Shown here: positions 1 to 12,331 of the stretch, one piece after another
Position numbering within the stretch: the first letter of the stretch is position 1
Layout of the letters: the number at the start of each line of letters is the position of its first letter
Assembly: GCA_018873245.2 (NCBI GenBank)
Contig: JAEMBT020000007.1
Span: forward strand, 12,049,129 to 12,113,128
DNA from: Archegozetes longisetosus
Taxonomy: Eukaryota; Arthropoda; Arachnida; Sarcoptiformes; Trhypochthoniidae
DNA: 64,000 bases
Direction of reading: 5' to 3'
Program-made: the position numbers and the translations under genes
Notes under the pieces: model-generated
Database searches by the model: none
The model's input: only the letters and a program-made list of their open reading frames with translations
What the model was told of the DNA's origin: nothing

Positions 1-3000
1 AAATCGACTTCATTATCTACGACAACAACCAAAAAGACTCGAACTTCAACAACTACCCCATCGATTCCAACAACAGTTGAAACAACAGCTACGCCACAAT
101 GCAATACCAATGGAGAATATAATGGACAATATGGAATTGAATCCTGGCCTCCAGTAGGTGTTGGAATGTCGTCAAATGTTTCATGTCCTTCAGGAAAAGG
201 AAATGTTGTCTGGAACTGTACAGCTAATGGCGTTTTCGATAAGAACGGACCCGATTGGACAGATTGCTACGCTTGGTAAGTGGAGGGCTCTGAACGTAGT
301 GACAACTAATTAAACTACTATCGTTGCTGTCTTCTAATAGCACTATAATATAAACCCTAATAACTTTGTTTCACCTAACCTGAATAATTAAAGCACAATT
401 CAGTTAGTAAGCATCTAATTACGTCGGGTATGTGTCGGAAGGCAGAGCTCTTACTAGGTCGTGAGTACTAACTCAATCGACAACCGTTGAGCTCTAAGTC
501 TTAGTAGTTCTGAATTTGACTATTAGGCACAGCGATGTTAACCGCCCAATTTTCGAGACCTCTGTCTAGTTTGAAAAATTCCGAAAACTGGACATTTTCT
601 GAGAGATATTAAGAATTTTGAAACAGCTCAATGTTAAATTCTCAATATAATCGAAAAGTAATTAAAACTTATTTTGGTTGATATAAAAAGCAGGAAAAAT
701 TTAACTTTTTATAAACAAAACCTTCATTCTAGGAATAATGCTATAATTTTAGTTGAAATAGATCCATAATATCTCATTATTTGTATACAAATAGCTTGAT
801 ATTGTTTTTACAATGTCTTGAGTTCAATTTTTTTCTCTTTTTTTTATATATAAGGGTACTCCCTTTGATATTTTTTTGTACAGTTTTGACTCGAATAAAA
901 GTTGTCAGAGCTGATCAGGCAGATATTTAATGTAAAGCATTGAAAGCATAGTGCTTATATTGAATCTTTTGTTTGTATATCAGTTTGTAAGTCAGTAAAT
1001 TTTTCTCAAATGATCTTAGAAATTAATTATTAATCAAAACTTCAAATAATTCAACGTTTTAAGCTTTAGTCATTATAATTAATCGTTTAAGGTTAAGATA
1101 ACCTTGTTTATCCGATGGCCGAAGTAAATTTTGTCTTTCTAGTGCTTTTGGGTTATATTTGATGCTGAATTATTTCGGTAATAAACCAAATTTAATTACT
1201 AATAAAATTTTTTTATTTTGTACATTTTTATATTAGGTTTTCTTGTAACCGAATTTGACCGCTGAAATATGTAATTTCAATAAAATGTTTCGGTCAAACC
1301 GAATAAACCGAACATGGCGGCCGAATTTATTATTTTAGTTGACCAAAATAATTCAGCACTAGCTATTAGGTCAAACCATAAGTAATTGCAAACTTTTCCA
1401 TAATAAAACATGAAAAAGTTTGCAATTACTTATTATTTGACCTAATATATTATGAAATTATAGGAATTTATAAACCTATAAAAAGCTTATTGAACGCTAA
1501 GAGTTAATTTTAATAATGCCAGGTTGGACGAATTGCCCAAACTAACAGACTTAATAAACGCAATTGAAGTCACTGAAATTATCTCCAATAAAACAGAACA
1601 AAATAATACAATAATTGATAGCGAAAAATTAATCCAAGTAATGAGTATCATAACTGAAGTTCAAACTTTCGTTAACAATGTGACTGATGTTGACTTGGAT
1701 GATGCAAAAACTTATGCGTCTAATATTATTGACTCATTAAGCCATATAATTGATCAAAAGTATGCCTGGACTAATGCAACTGCACAACAGAAAACACGTA
1801 TCGCTTCATCGATATTGCTTTATGTTCAATATTCTTCTTTTACTCTTGCCTGTAAACAAAATGGTTCGAATAGAGTTGAAAGAATCAGGAATGAAAATAT
1901 ACACATAAACACCTTTGTGATGGATACCAGCAAAGAACTTGTGTTTCCATTAAATACCAAAAACTCTTCGATAGTTATTCCTAGGAATATCAAATTTAAT
2001 GACACTGAAATCAAATGTAATAACACAGCGATTGGAGCTGTTATTAACAGTATTCAAGACTATTTATCCACAGACATTCATCAAGATGAAGAGATCAACT
2101 CAGAAATACTATCATTCAGTTTGATAAATACCAATAGATCTGTCCAACTGAGCGATGAAGTAACCATCAGGTAAAAGCACTGATAAATGCCTGTTCAATC
2201 AAAGTCCTCACATTACCGTCCGTTGTCTGTGGATTGACTTTGAAAATTATCAGAAACTATGTTCATAACTATAAAAGATTTTCTATCCTTAACGCCGAAG
2301 AAGTTAATTTATTCTGAACTAAAATCTCTCATCCCATAGGCTGAAGCATATAAATAAAATGCTATTCGGTGATCAAATTCAATGTGTTTACTGGGACTTT
2401 GATAGATCATCATGGGGGTCAGAGGGTTGCTATAAAGTAGTTGAAGAATCCGATCGACTCCACACGGTGTGCAAATGCAACCATTTAACTAATTTTGCAG
2501 CTCTGATGGATGTGAGTGGAAGAGAAAGCAATAATCAATGGAAGTCCATATTAACCTATTTTTGTGGAATTCTTTCAATCGTCGGTTTAGTACTTACCAT
2601 TAATTTGATTTTTAGATCAAAACCTACTGTTGAAATGAGTTCTAGGAGGGAAAATTTGAACGAAATGAGATCTATTATTACATGCAATTTATGTGTTTGT
2701 TTACTTATAACGAATATGTTAGTTCTTTTTGGAATGGACAGAACCAATATTACGGTAAATTTTAAACTCATTTAGTTTCAGTTATTATTGAAGTCAGATT
2801 TTCAATACTTTTCCAGTGGTTGTGCCAACTATCATCTGGGCTGTTGCTCTATTCTTTATTGTCTTCATTTTTCTGGATGCTTATGGAAGGAAATTATTTA
2901 TATAAAACATTAGTCTCATGTTTCAAATCTGAATTCAATCGAGTATATCTATATTCGGTCGGATACGGAGCGCCTACTGTTATAATCATTATTGGATTTA

Positions 3001-3667
3001 TTATTATAGGCATTAGGGAAAATATTTTCTTCGAGGCTTTATTTGACGAGCGATACAATTATTTGTGAGTTTTCTTAAGAAAAGTCATAAATTCAAATAA
3101 TAACCAGACTAAAGTATGTCCATATGAAAATTTTTTCAATAGCTGCTGGATATCTTCCTCTCGTTATCCGAATCACATTTGGATTTTAGTCGGTATGTTA
3201 CTATTATTACTTTGAATAAGTTTTATTAATACAAAGAACATTGTTTGTATGATTAGGTCCAGCAATTTGTATCATATTACTCAATATGTTACTGATGTTT
3301 ATTTCACTTAAGACCGCTTTTAAAGTTATTAGAAAGCATAATTCATTTGCTGTAGCTTTTGAGGGCAGATCAAGAGCTAAATTGAAGCAAATCGTTAGCT
3401 TTATTTTTATATCATTTCTTCTTGGGATTACTTGGATTTCATTCCTACTATATATTCATCGAACATTTGACTTTTATTTCTCTTATCTATTTATTGTTCT
3501 GAATGGATCGCAGGTATGAATCGAATTTATGTATGATACTTCTAATAAAAAATTTGTAATTTAATTTTTTTATTTGTCTCAAGGGATTTTTTATATTCTT
3601 ATATCATTTTTCGATTAAAGAATCCATTTCTCGTAAATCGTCCACATCAACCGTGTCGAAATATTAA
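1..3667 (+). CDS. Adhesion G-protein-coupled receptor, 5'-truncated by the window edge
   Basis: Seven exons joined by GT-AG introns: 1-275, 1523-2170, 2340-2754, 2817-3064, 3143-3192, 3257-3513, 3584-3667 (stop TAA 3665-3667). The visible protein begins inside a Thr/Ser-rich mucin-like stretch, followed by a Cys/Trp-containing module resembling a hormone-receptor (HRM) domain ending DWTDCYAW at the first splice. Exon 2 is a GAIN-like stalk with many N-glycosylation sequons. Exon 3 carries a GPS motif (VCKCNHLTNFA; in this family the chain self-cleaves between L and T) and the first transmembrane helices; the rest gives a seven-helix bundle. The cytoplasmic tail is very short, about 20 residues, ending STVSKY, unlike long-tailed latrophilins. 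Ligand unknown. It is a surface receptor of the adhesion/latrophilin-like class; the subfamily cannot be set without the missing N-terminus. Confidence in the class is high; the HRM call is moderate. Confidence 0.9.
1364..1447. other. 84-nt near-perfect hairpin inside the receptor's first intron
   Basis: The arms starting TATTAGGTCAAA and ending TTTGACCTAATA pair over about 36 bases with two or three mismatches and leave a loop of about a dozen bases. Size and shape are those of a pre-microRNA, but a tiny palindromic transposon remnant would look the same. It lies 75 bases upstream of the 3' splice site, so it is not a mirtron. No expression evidence. Confidence 0.35.
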
Positions 3668-4891
3668 AATGAGAATTATTTTGCTTTTCAATAATCAGTT
3701 ATTAACAAACAATAGCTCAAATTAGTCTCTCATCATTGCTAATTGTTCTTAATGAGTAATCTGCATAAAAATAAAACTATTTAGTGTTAAATATGATATA
3801 AATTCAATTTTTTAAATGTTGAAAGTATTTTCTCTAAATTTTCTTATTCTTTCGGTTAAATCAAAATTTGTAAAGTTATTCAGACTACAATTTAAATTAC
3901 TGTAAGACTAATATAAGTAGATCATATGTATTTGAATATGAATATGTGAATATATATATTTTTCCAAATTAAATTATTAAGAACTTAATTGGCCATAGTT
4001 TTGCTCATATTAGTGTTTAATGTGAATTTCCTTATAACAAGTGCATAAATGCTGCTTGGGACTGCTTTATTTGCTCAGTTATATCAAGTACCTCTTATAG
4101 CGAAGTCAGTTGTATCGACTCATTTTTAACATTAGGTCTATGGGGTTTTCGTTACAGTGAGATATTTTTGTACATGAAAAATTATTATCTCAGGATAGGA
4201 CAATGCTATTTTTAATACATATTTACTTATTTGATTTGGTTGAAGCTGGAGATTTAACATTTACTTACTAAACTATGAACTCAATAAGTAAAGGCCTAAC
4301 ATGACACAGTTAGTTAACGATAGAATTACTGGTGGTACGGATGCCATGGTGAATTTCCGTGGCACTTGTAGCTTCAGATTACATAAAGTTCGACCTACGA
4401 GTATTATAATTGTGGAGATCTATAGTTAATAAACGATGGATTATTAATTTGAGCTGTAGTGGCTAAAAGCGTTTTAAATACTCATAGTTAAGTTAAAAAC
4501 TGCCGAAGCCCTTTTGATACTAATTATCGCCAAAGAGGAACTGCAATTAAAATATCAGAAATATTTGATAAAACTTCGTTAAAAAACAATATTCAAAAGT
4601 TAGTCAATTCAAAAAATGAATTTACTTACTTTTAAATTATTGATTTCTAGCAAAATAATTTGCCAAATAACTTACTAACAATACGAAGCATGACGAATTG
4701 ATTTGGGTTCATTCATTTCGTTAAATATTATCGTGTTTTTTCCAATTATTTGATGAAATGATCGAAAAATCACAGTTTTGTGTTCTGATTGAAAGTGTAT
4801 TAGTTTTTGACACATAAAATAGAGTGTAAATAAAAATATCTTTTTCGTCAAACTATTTGAAGCACTTATTCATTGCCTTAAGATTTAAGTA

Positions 4892-5052
4892 CAGTAAAAC
4901 CTCTACGTTGAACACATTTTGGACTGGTAAATCCTATCTAATTTATAGGGGTGTTCAAGCTATAGGAATTTTTTTAACATTATGTTGTATGAGAAATTTT
5001 CAGAAATCTTGTTCAACTTCTAGAGGGTGTTCAAGTTATAGAGGTTTTACTG
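4892..5052. mobile_element. Tc1/pogo-type MITE with TA target duplication
   Basis: Starts CAGTAAAACCTCTA and ends TAGAGGTTTTACTG, with a direct TA on each side (4890-4891 and 5053-5054). The inverted ends match over about 24 bases and contain the repeated word GTGTTCAAG. The TA duplication and CAGT termini are typical of non-autonomous pogo/Tigger-like elements. No transposase. Confidence 0.85.
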
Positions 5053-5810
5053 TATTTGAAAAATTAGTTGTTTTCAACAAAAGTTAAGACTTAAAGAGAA
5101 ACACTTGATGTTGAATTAGTAAGTGGCATCTCATATTATCGTAAGATTCCATTAATAAATGTCAAACTATATTAAATATTTGATGAAACGTTTGTTTTAG
5201 TTTATTATCTCGGTCAAAAAACTATAAAATCTATTTAAATTATGAGGTCATGTCAGCGCAAACTTTGATCAAGATTTGGGCCAATTATAGGTAATTTCAA
5301 ACTCATAAATTGAAAATCTGACTGAAAAAATAATATTTAATAATGGACTTATTTATGTATGAATTTGAACTGATATTTTTCATTTATGGCTTCATTCTGT
5401 TTGAAAGCATTAGTCCCGATAAAATCTATACTAGAACAACCTTTATAACTAGAGCTCAACTAAATCGAAATTTTTTGGATATGGATCAGTGAAACTTATC
5501 AGTAACAAACTTAAAATGTAGCAATCAGTTTTATACAAAAATAATTCTAACTAATTCTTATGATTAGAGAGATCTTAGCGTATGAATGAAGTCACTTCGG
5601 AGAATTACGATCATGTTTGACATCAATAACTTTATAGTCGGTGGTGTTAGAGCTAATAATCATGAATTACAGTTTATTGTTCTTTTATTATTCAATGGAA
5701 AAACAAGTTGTGGCAGAACTATTCTCATGAAGTATTGGGCCAATACTGCAGCCCGTTGTTTCAAAGGGTTAAGTTTCGATTCAAATATTTGTTTCATAGA
5801 CTAATGTAAG

Positions 5811-5960
5811 CTCTAAATCTAAAAGAATTTGACACCCGATGAAAACATGAAGCTTTACAGCCCCACTGACTACAAGAACTCAAGTTATCAATTTATAGAC
5901 AGTGGCGCTATTAGGCTTATTGTCTTCATCGGATATCGAATTCTTTTAGATTTAGGGTTT
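5811..5960. repeat. Palindromic element with about 34-bp inverted ends
   Basis: CTCTAAATCTAAAAGAATT at the left pairs with AATTCTTTTAGATTTAGGG at the right; the match continues inward through CCGATGAA. About 150 bp in all, non-coding. The target duplication is not clear, so its superfamily is undecided. Confidence 0.6.
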
Positions 5961-7022
5961 ACTTAATGTGGAGATTTTGAATCATAACTAAAAGTTATTC
6001 TATGATTGATTCAAGCTTTTTAATATTGATCATCAAAACTTTGATAACTAACTATCCATTCGTATTTTCTTTTTAATTATTTTGGTAATCATTTTGTTAA
6101 TATTTTCCTATATTTTGTTTTCAACTTGCTTATTAATAATCTTTTGGAGAGCCACTAGAGTAAAGAACTCCTTTGGAATTTTCTGCTCAATTGTTGGGAA
6201 ACATGATGCTATAAAAACCGATCTATTGATCCATTCAGAAATCCCTTTACCACATAATCGCTTAAATTTGAAAAAATGTTAGAATTCAAATCTTAAGATG
6301 TATATAATATTCATTAATGAAGGCGACAGCCAGACCATCAGGAACTCATTTTCCAGACTGGTTTAATGATCATTAGTAATAGTTACTAATCAATACTATT
6401 AAGCTCTTGTTTGTTTTAAATTACTTATTCATAAATGCTTAGTTTCACTAGCTGTTTGATTGACATCTGTGATGCTAAAGATAATATGAATTTTTCTATA
6501 GATGACTGTGAGTTTTGAATTGAACATTCACGTATTTCTGGTTAGTCATTGATTTAGTTTAATAATTTATTTTGGCTTTGGTATGAAATCACTCTTTAAC
6601 CGTCGCAGATCGCGATCATAATCACTGCGAGCTGAGTTAAGCGTGCAGTAGTGTTAATCAAAGAACCCATTATCTTAGACTTGATTAGAGACCGTAAAGA
6701 TACATAACGGATAGCTTAACCAAAATTAAGTTTGAATGTGAGCTTATGCTGCAACAATAACATAAGAAAGTTTATGCTACAACCCGAATATTATTAGTTT
6801 ATAACATATTCAACAATCAATCACTCCACGAAATAAATATAAACTTTGATATAATTTCTAAGTTTGAAATAAATTGTCTTAATTTATCTTTCAATTAGAA
6901 ATAGTACGAATTACAATACACGCGAGTGAGTTTTGTCAAGTAGTTGACTTCAAAAACATTTATTTGAAAACTTTCAAAGGAATGTGTTAAGTCACTTATC
7001 GAAACCGCTATAAACCCACCGG

Positions 7023-7640
7023 CAGGACAAGTATTTTTCGGGAGTTTAAAGTAGTCAAATTGGGAGCTTAAAAGAACCGAAATCGAGACTTAAAAAGCAA
7101 AAATCGGGAGTTTAAAAAACTTCATTTTCAGTCATAATACAAAGGAAAATAGTTTTTTTCTTTCTTCGAATGTATTAAATTGTATTAACAGCTCTTTAAA
7201 AATTTATTGTACTGTATAGTTAGATTGATCTCCAAGTTTTCAGGTGAAAACACTGTCGATCTTCTGTCAAAAGATTTTTATACACAGTGAAAGAGCGCTC
7301 GATATACACGGATACCAAAGACGCATGTTCTCTGTTCAAACGATGCTCGTAACTATTGCTTTCACAAATATTTTTTAAAAGCTTTATCAAGATAATGAAT
7401 TTTCGATTACAGTTGTGATCAATTTTTTAATATTTTCGTTATATTTTTAAGTCAAAACTTTTAAAAATCTCACATTTTAAACAAAACGTTTTAAATCGAG
7501 AAACTCACGAGAAGCTTAAAATCAAGACTTTCAAACTATTTTTATAGAAGCCTGAAGTGACCACAAGTACATTAATATAAAATTCCCGAGGAATAACTTT
7601 AGGGAAAATTATCGGGATTTCCCGATAAATACTTGCCCTG
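7023..7640. mobile_element. hAT-type non-autonomous transposon with 8-bp target duplication
   Basis: Left end CAGGACAAGTATTTTTCGGG; the right end, read inverted, is CAGGGCAAGTATTTATCGGG. Both sides carry the exact 8-bp direct repeat CCCACCGG (7015-7022 and 7641-7648). CAGGG termini plus an 8-bp duplication are the hAT signature. The 618-bp interior repeats the word TCGGGAGTTTAAA and has no transposase frame. It lies within an older dispersed repeat (see findings). Confidence 0.85.
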
Positions 7641-7939
7641 CCCACCGGTCATAGACTGAACTGAAACTAATTACTAAACTTTTTCTTTAAAGCAGCTAAG
7701 TGGTAAATAAAATACAAGTATCAGTATTTTAAAGTCAACTACTTAACAACAGTCATTCGCATTAAGAAGACAATGAATCTCATCCAAATATCTCTTATCT
7801 AAATGAAATCCACTTATTGGTTTGGTTGCAATTTTAGTAATCATTGAATTATCAGTAAAATCTTGTATTAATTGATACGTTTTTTGTGATCGCTTTATTT
7901 TTCAAATTGGATCAAAATATTTTGCTCTAATTATAAAGT

Positions 7940-9505
7940 TTATAAGCGATTTATTTGTCCAATAAAAAGAATTATACCATTCCTTTTATCGCGTATTAAG
8001 TACAAGAATGGGTGATCAGCTTTGAAGAGTTTTGGATATGAAAGGATAGATTTTAGAACTATTTCAATAGTAGTAGCAGCCGCCGCTTCACTTCCTCTTT
8101 CGTTGACTTCAATGACCACTTTATGCAAAACTTTACTGACCATTAAGCTTTTATGACCATTAATCCGTGACAAGTCAGCCTCATTTGTGAATATTTTCAG
8201 AACGAAATTTTTACTGAGAGCCGATTTCAATTCGTACTTTTGTTCAATTTTAAATTTAGGCAAATAAACATCAACTTTGGTCGGTTCTAATGCTTTTATA
8301 GCGGAGTCTAACTTCTCTGCACTTATCAATGATTTCAACTTTTCTAATCCATTTCGCTCTCGAGGCAAAACAACAATCAAGCTCAAGTCACCTCCTTTGT
8401 AGGGAAGTTCGAGTAAATCTGAATCCAATTCAGCACTGGATGTATAGTTCCATTTTTCTCCCGTTTTAGACATCATTTTGACCTGTGTTTTAGTTATCCC
8501 ATCGTTGAAGAACTCGCTATCATGTGTAATGTCAGGAGAAAATGGTGTCACCCAATCACCTATTGAATCAATCAGTGATTATTTAAGCTCGTTATTTTTT
8601 ATGTAATTTTAAATTATAGTGTATCCAGTAGACTTTACTTCACTTATTCGAGGTTTAGGTGAGAAATTTGTTTGTGAACTGACTGTTAACTTAACTAAAT
8701 TGTGAGCAAAATTCGTGGAAATAAGGAATGGAAAGTCAAATGAGATAATTTAAGTTTAGTTTGTTTTGTTTTTTGCATAAATCTGAACTTGAGAAAAAAA
8801 ATCAAACCTTTGAAATAAATCGCATTCACAATCACAAGTTTAGTCGAAGGATCGAGTGGTCCATCAAAAAGTTTCTCAATTTTATTATTAGTCTTTGTTT
8901 TAATCCATTGATTAATCTGATTGACAGCATTCTGTCCTTCATTAATGAAGTCCACTAACTGTATGTCAGCCTTGAAGTAATCTCTGAGTGTGTTCTGGAA
9001 TTTGGCTAATATTCTGAATTCATTTTGAACAATGACACGATTATCAATGTTCAACTGATACTTGTTTACAATCTTATTTTCCGAATTGATTTGGTTTAAT
9101 AATTTATTGAATTGTACATTGATCTGATCGTCGCTGACATTATGTTTCTGAAAGCCTAATATTTGTTTCAATTCAGCAGCAGTTTCACCATTTGCGCCAT
9201 TATTTAACATACCTTCGTACAAAACATTCAAATCAATTCACTTTTCATAAATTACATACTTATGAAATATTATGAATAATGATTAAAATTTGAGTACTCA
9301 AAGCACACAACAGTGAGATCGGAGATATAATGTCATTATTGTTTTGAGCTGATAGTAATCCGAAGAAGCTTAAGCCAAAATCGTTATTAACTTGCGACAA
9401 TTTCAACAAAGCTTGGCTAGACCCCGGAGTCTCGGTTTGGTCTTCAATTGGTAAGGACAGTAGCAGAAGCATCGCAAAATCTTTAGCAAATGGAATGAAA
9501 AACAT
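7940..9505 (-). CDS. Secreted serpin, predicted trypsin-like protease inhibitor
   Basis: Three exons on the minus strand: 9505-9298, about 9235-8808, and 8559-7940 (stop 7942-7940). The protein has an N-terminal hydrophobic stretch (MLLLLSLP) suited to secretion, the serpin helix hF/s3A region NAIYFKGDW split by an intron, the hinge GSEAAAATT and the C-terminal block ADHPFLYLIRDK...ILFIGQI. Counting from the hinge, the scissile bond is K-S (VLK/S), so an inhibitory serpin with Lys at P1 against trypsin-like proteases is expected. Serpins trap proteases by loop insertion; the small residues of the hinge support an inhibitory rather than storage role. Oddity: I cannot join exon 1 to exon 2 with a canonical acceptor; the only AG upstream of the conserved VLYEG leads into an in-frame TGA. 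The gene may be broken there or the sequence may contain an error. Confidence 0.85.
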
Positions 9506-11627
9506 GGTTCACATCCGTTTTAACTCATCTAAACAATCACTGAATAAAATTTATATTTTTAAATACAAAAAAATTAAGCTAAGTCCTTTTACAACTTTTC
9601 ATAGACTATAATTGTACTTATTAATTCTTATTTATAGTAACTGCAACTTCAAAATAGAACAATCAAAGAAGTACGGTAAACACTTCAGAAATATTGAGAG
9701 TCACTCGAAAAAGTAGATCAAATTTATTGTATATCTACTTGAGTTTGTTAAAAACACTCAATTTATGGCTCTTTGATTGGATCAAAATATTACTGAGAAC
9801 TTCAAACAAGCGGTTAGATGTCCAGGTTTAGCAGTAAGACATTCCATATTTTAATTGAATTGAGCACAATATTGAGCCTTATAAACACCAAACATTGTAA
9901 CGAGTAAACTCTAATTTTTTAGATTTGAGAGGATATCACACCGTTTTTGATATCGCAAGGGTAGGTCTAGACCCTGCCTACACTTAACCCTTGGCAAAGT
10001 CTGAACAAATATCTATAAGATTACTTTTCACCTTTAAATGACAATTAACGATAATGGTCCGAGTGTCGCATGAATATGAAGTCAAAATTGAAACTATTAA
10101 GTTTAGTTTTCAACATGACTTCTATATATAATCGAGATTATCTTGTTTATCGGATGGTTAGCTCATCATTGAATTTATGATATTTTGTAGATTAAAATTG
10201 AGCTTAATAAAATAGTGGTATAAGCTTGGATTTTGCAAAAGTTTTCTCATGGTATCTATTTTAAAATATGCCTGTTTGCATGCAAAGACACGCTTTAAAA
10301 GCATAATATGAACATATCTTTTATATTTCGATACAAAACAATTTAAATTCTTAAAGTCGTTGTTACCTTATCATCACTGTCATGTGTATCAATTTCAGCT
10401 CTATTTCTAATTGTGATTCCTTATATTCATTTTAGAACACAAATGCATTTTAGAAATTGAATTTCATATTACATGAATTCTTATGAGAAAATAGGAATGC
10501 TCGGCAGCCTTTCGGAATAGGAGGCAGTAATAATATCCTAACTGACAAATGTGATAACAGGGATTTTTCCAAGCCTACTGTAGGAACTTTTTTAAGGATA
10601 AGTTTACAAACTTATCAAAACACGCTATGAAAGTAAATAGTTAAAAGATCAGTACAGCTAAATGAGAGACAGTTGAAAGTCATATTCAAAGTATTTCAAC
10701 ACATTTTCTGTGAGACAAAAATTAATAAGTAATAGAGAAAAGCTGCATTAAATGTTAGTTCATAATTGAGGCAGTGTCTGAAATAAGGGATTATAGCCTT
10801 TTTTCTTTTAAATCAAGTTAGTACTTGATTCAATTAGTTCAAGTTCTATACGTCATATTAAAACCAATATATTTTTTAATTGAAAATTTTGTTCAATTAA
10901 TTTTTTAAACAATTAACTTTGATAATCTGATTATGCTTACATTATGAGTTTGAGCGAGGACTGTATTATGCATGTCTCATATAAGTTTTTATACAATAAA
11001 ATAATAAAACTAATTTTAATAATTGACAGATCGTGTATTTTAATTTTAAAGTAATGTCCGGTTTATTTAAGAATAGATATATCAAGCTTTGTAGCAGCCA
11101 TCTAGATAGAAATGAAGTAAAACAAGTAATAAAAAATGAAAATAAAGAAAAATTATTTTTGAGTATTAAATTAAATATGTTTTAAGTTTTGGTCAATAAC
11201 AAAAATCGAGCTTTCAGGGTGAAAGTAACAAACAAGAAACTCTCCGATTCCTAATCCGAAACATAACTGATTAACATTAAATATTCAAGCTTAACTGTCG
11301 TTCAATTCAAATAATTTTATAAAATAAACTTCAGTTTGAAATGAATCAGATGAAATCGTAATATGGATTTTAATGAGTATCCTATTTTTAACGAGTTTGA
11401 CAAATAAAGTCATCTTGAGATTAGCGATGCATAATGCCAGCTTGTTTAATGCCAGGCGCAGCATAGCGCAGCAGTATGTTGAAGCAATATGTTGATCTGC
11501 TGAGCTTCAAACTCAAAACTGTGAACTTCTATTCATCTTTTGCTTGAAACAGCTTGCAAAGTTTTCAAAAAAGGAGAAAAATTGACTCTCACAACTTAAC
11601 TCGGGAGCAAAATTACTTTTAATGATA
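9506..11627. other. Gene-free intergenic DNA
   Basis: AT-rich sequence between the serpin and the tandem duplication. No open frame with recognisable content on either strand and no clean inverted-repeat element seen. Confidence 0.5.
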
Positions 11628-12331
11628 ACAAGAAAAAACTACAGAACATGTTTTCAAATATTTTGGTCTCAAACATTTCTTTGTATATCATTGCTTATGC
11701 ATTTGTTAAAAATATTCAATATGATAGGGAAAGGGATTAGTATATTCATTTATATTCAGGATAAGATCATCAATCACATGTCAGATATTTTTCAACTTAG
11801 GAGTAAGATTTCTCATCATAGAAGAGTACATACTCTATCATAGAATAAACATAAATTCGTTTAATAAAACATCCAATCAAAATAAACATATAAATGGTGC
11901 TTTATATGTTGAAAAACAATAAGTCATAGAATAAAAGTTACTGATAAAATATATCAAACTATTTCAATCAAAATAACCCAACAGTCAATTGCGATTCAAT
12001 TTAAATAATTTTAAGGATGAGTTGGACCGCCCACTCGAGCTATCACTTCGTGTAACCGATGTGGCATTGACTCAACTAACTTAGTACAAAGATGAATCAA
12101 AGTCTACTATATCAAAGTTCCAAACCAATTTTGAGTATTCATTTACTGATTAATATCACTAAGCGTAATACAGATATCAATACGTTTTGAGCCCTTAGGT
12201 TTATCAAATCTTCTGCACCTTTTTAGTGATGAAAAATACACAGCTTTTATCTGTCGACGGTACATTAGTATAAATCTAATAATAGTCGCAAAAGTTATTT
12301 TCTATTATATAAAGTTTCGATAACTTATAAT

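Larger units (their letters stand above)
3668..7939. other. Intergenic region with three transposon-like elements
   Basis: No coding exon recognised. A likely polyadenylation signal for the receptor lies near 3768. The short open frames at 4857, 5586 and 6082 have no domain and the first lies within a MITE. The region holds a 161-bp Tc1/pogo-type MITE (4892-5052), a palindromic element (about 5811-5960) and a hAT-type element (7023-7640). Confidence 0.6.

Noticed and set aside
2556..2771. Minus-strand frame under the GPCR transmembrane exon
   Set aside because: Antisense shadow of the hydrophobic coding sequence.
4857..5087. Plus-strand frame of 76 codons
   Set aside because: Overlaps the Tc1/pogo MITE and its inverted ends; not a gene.
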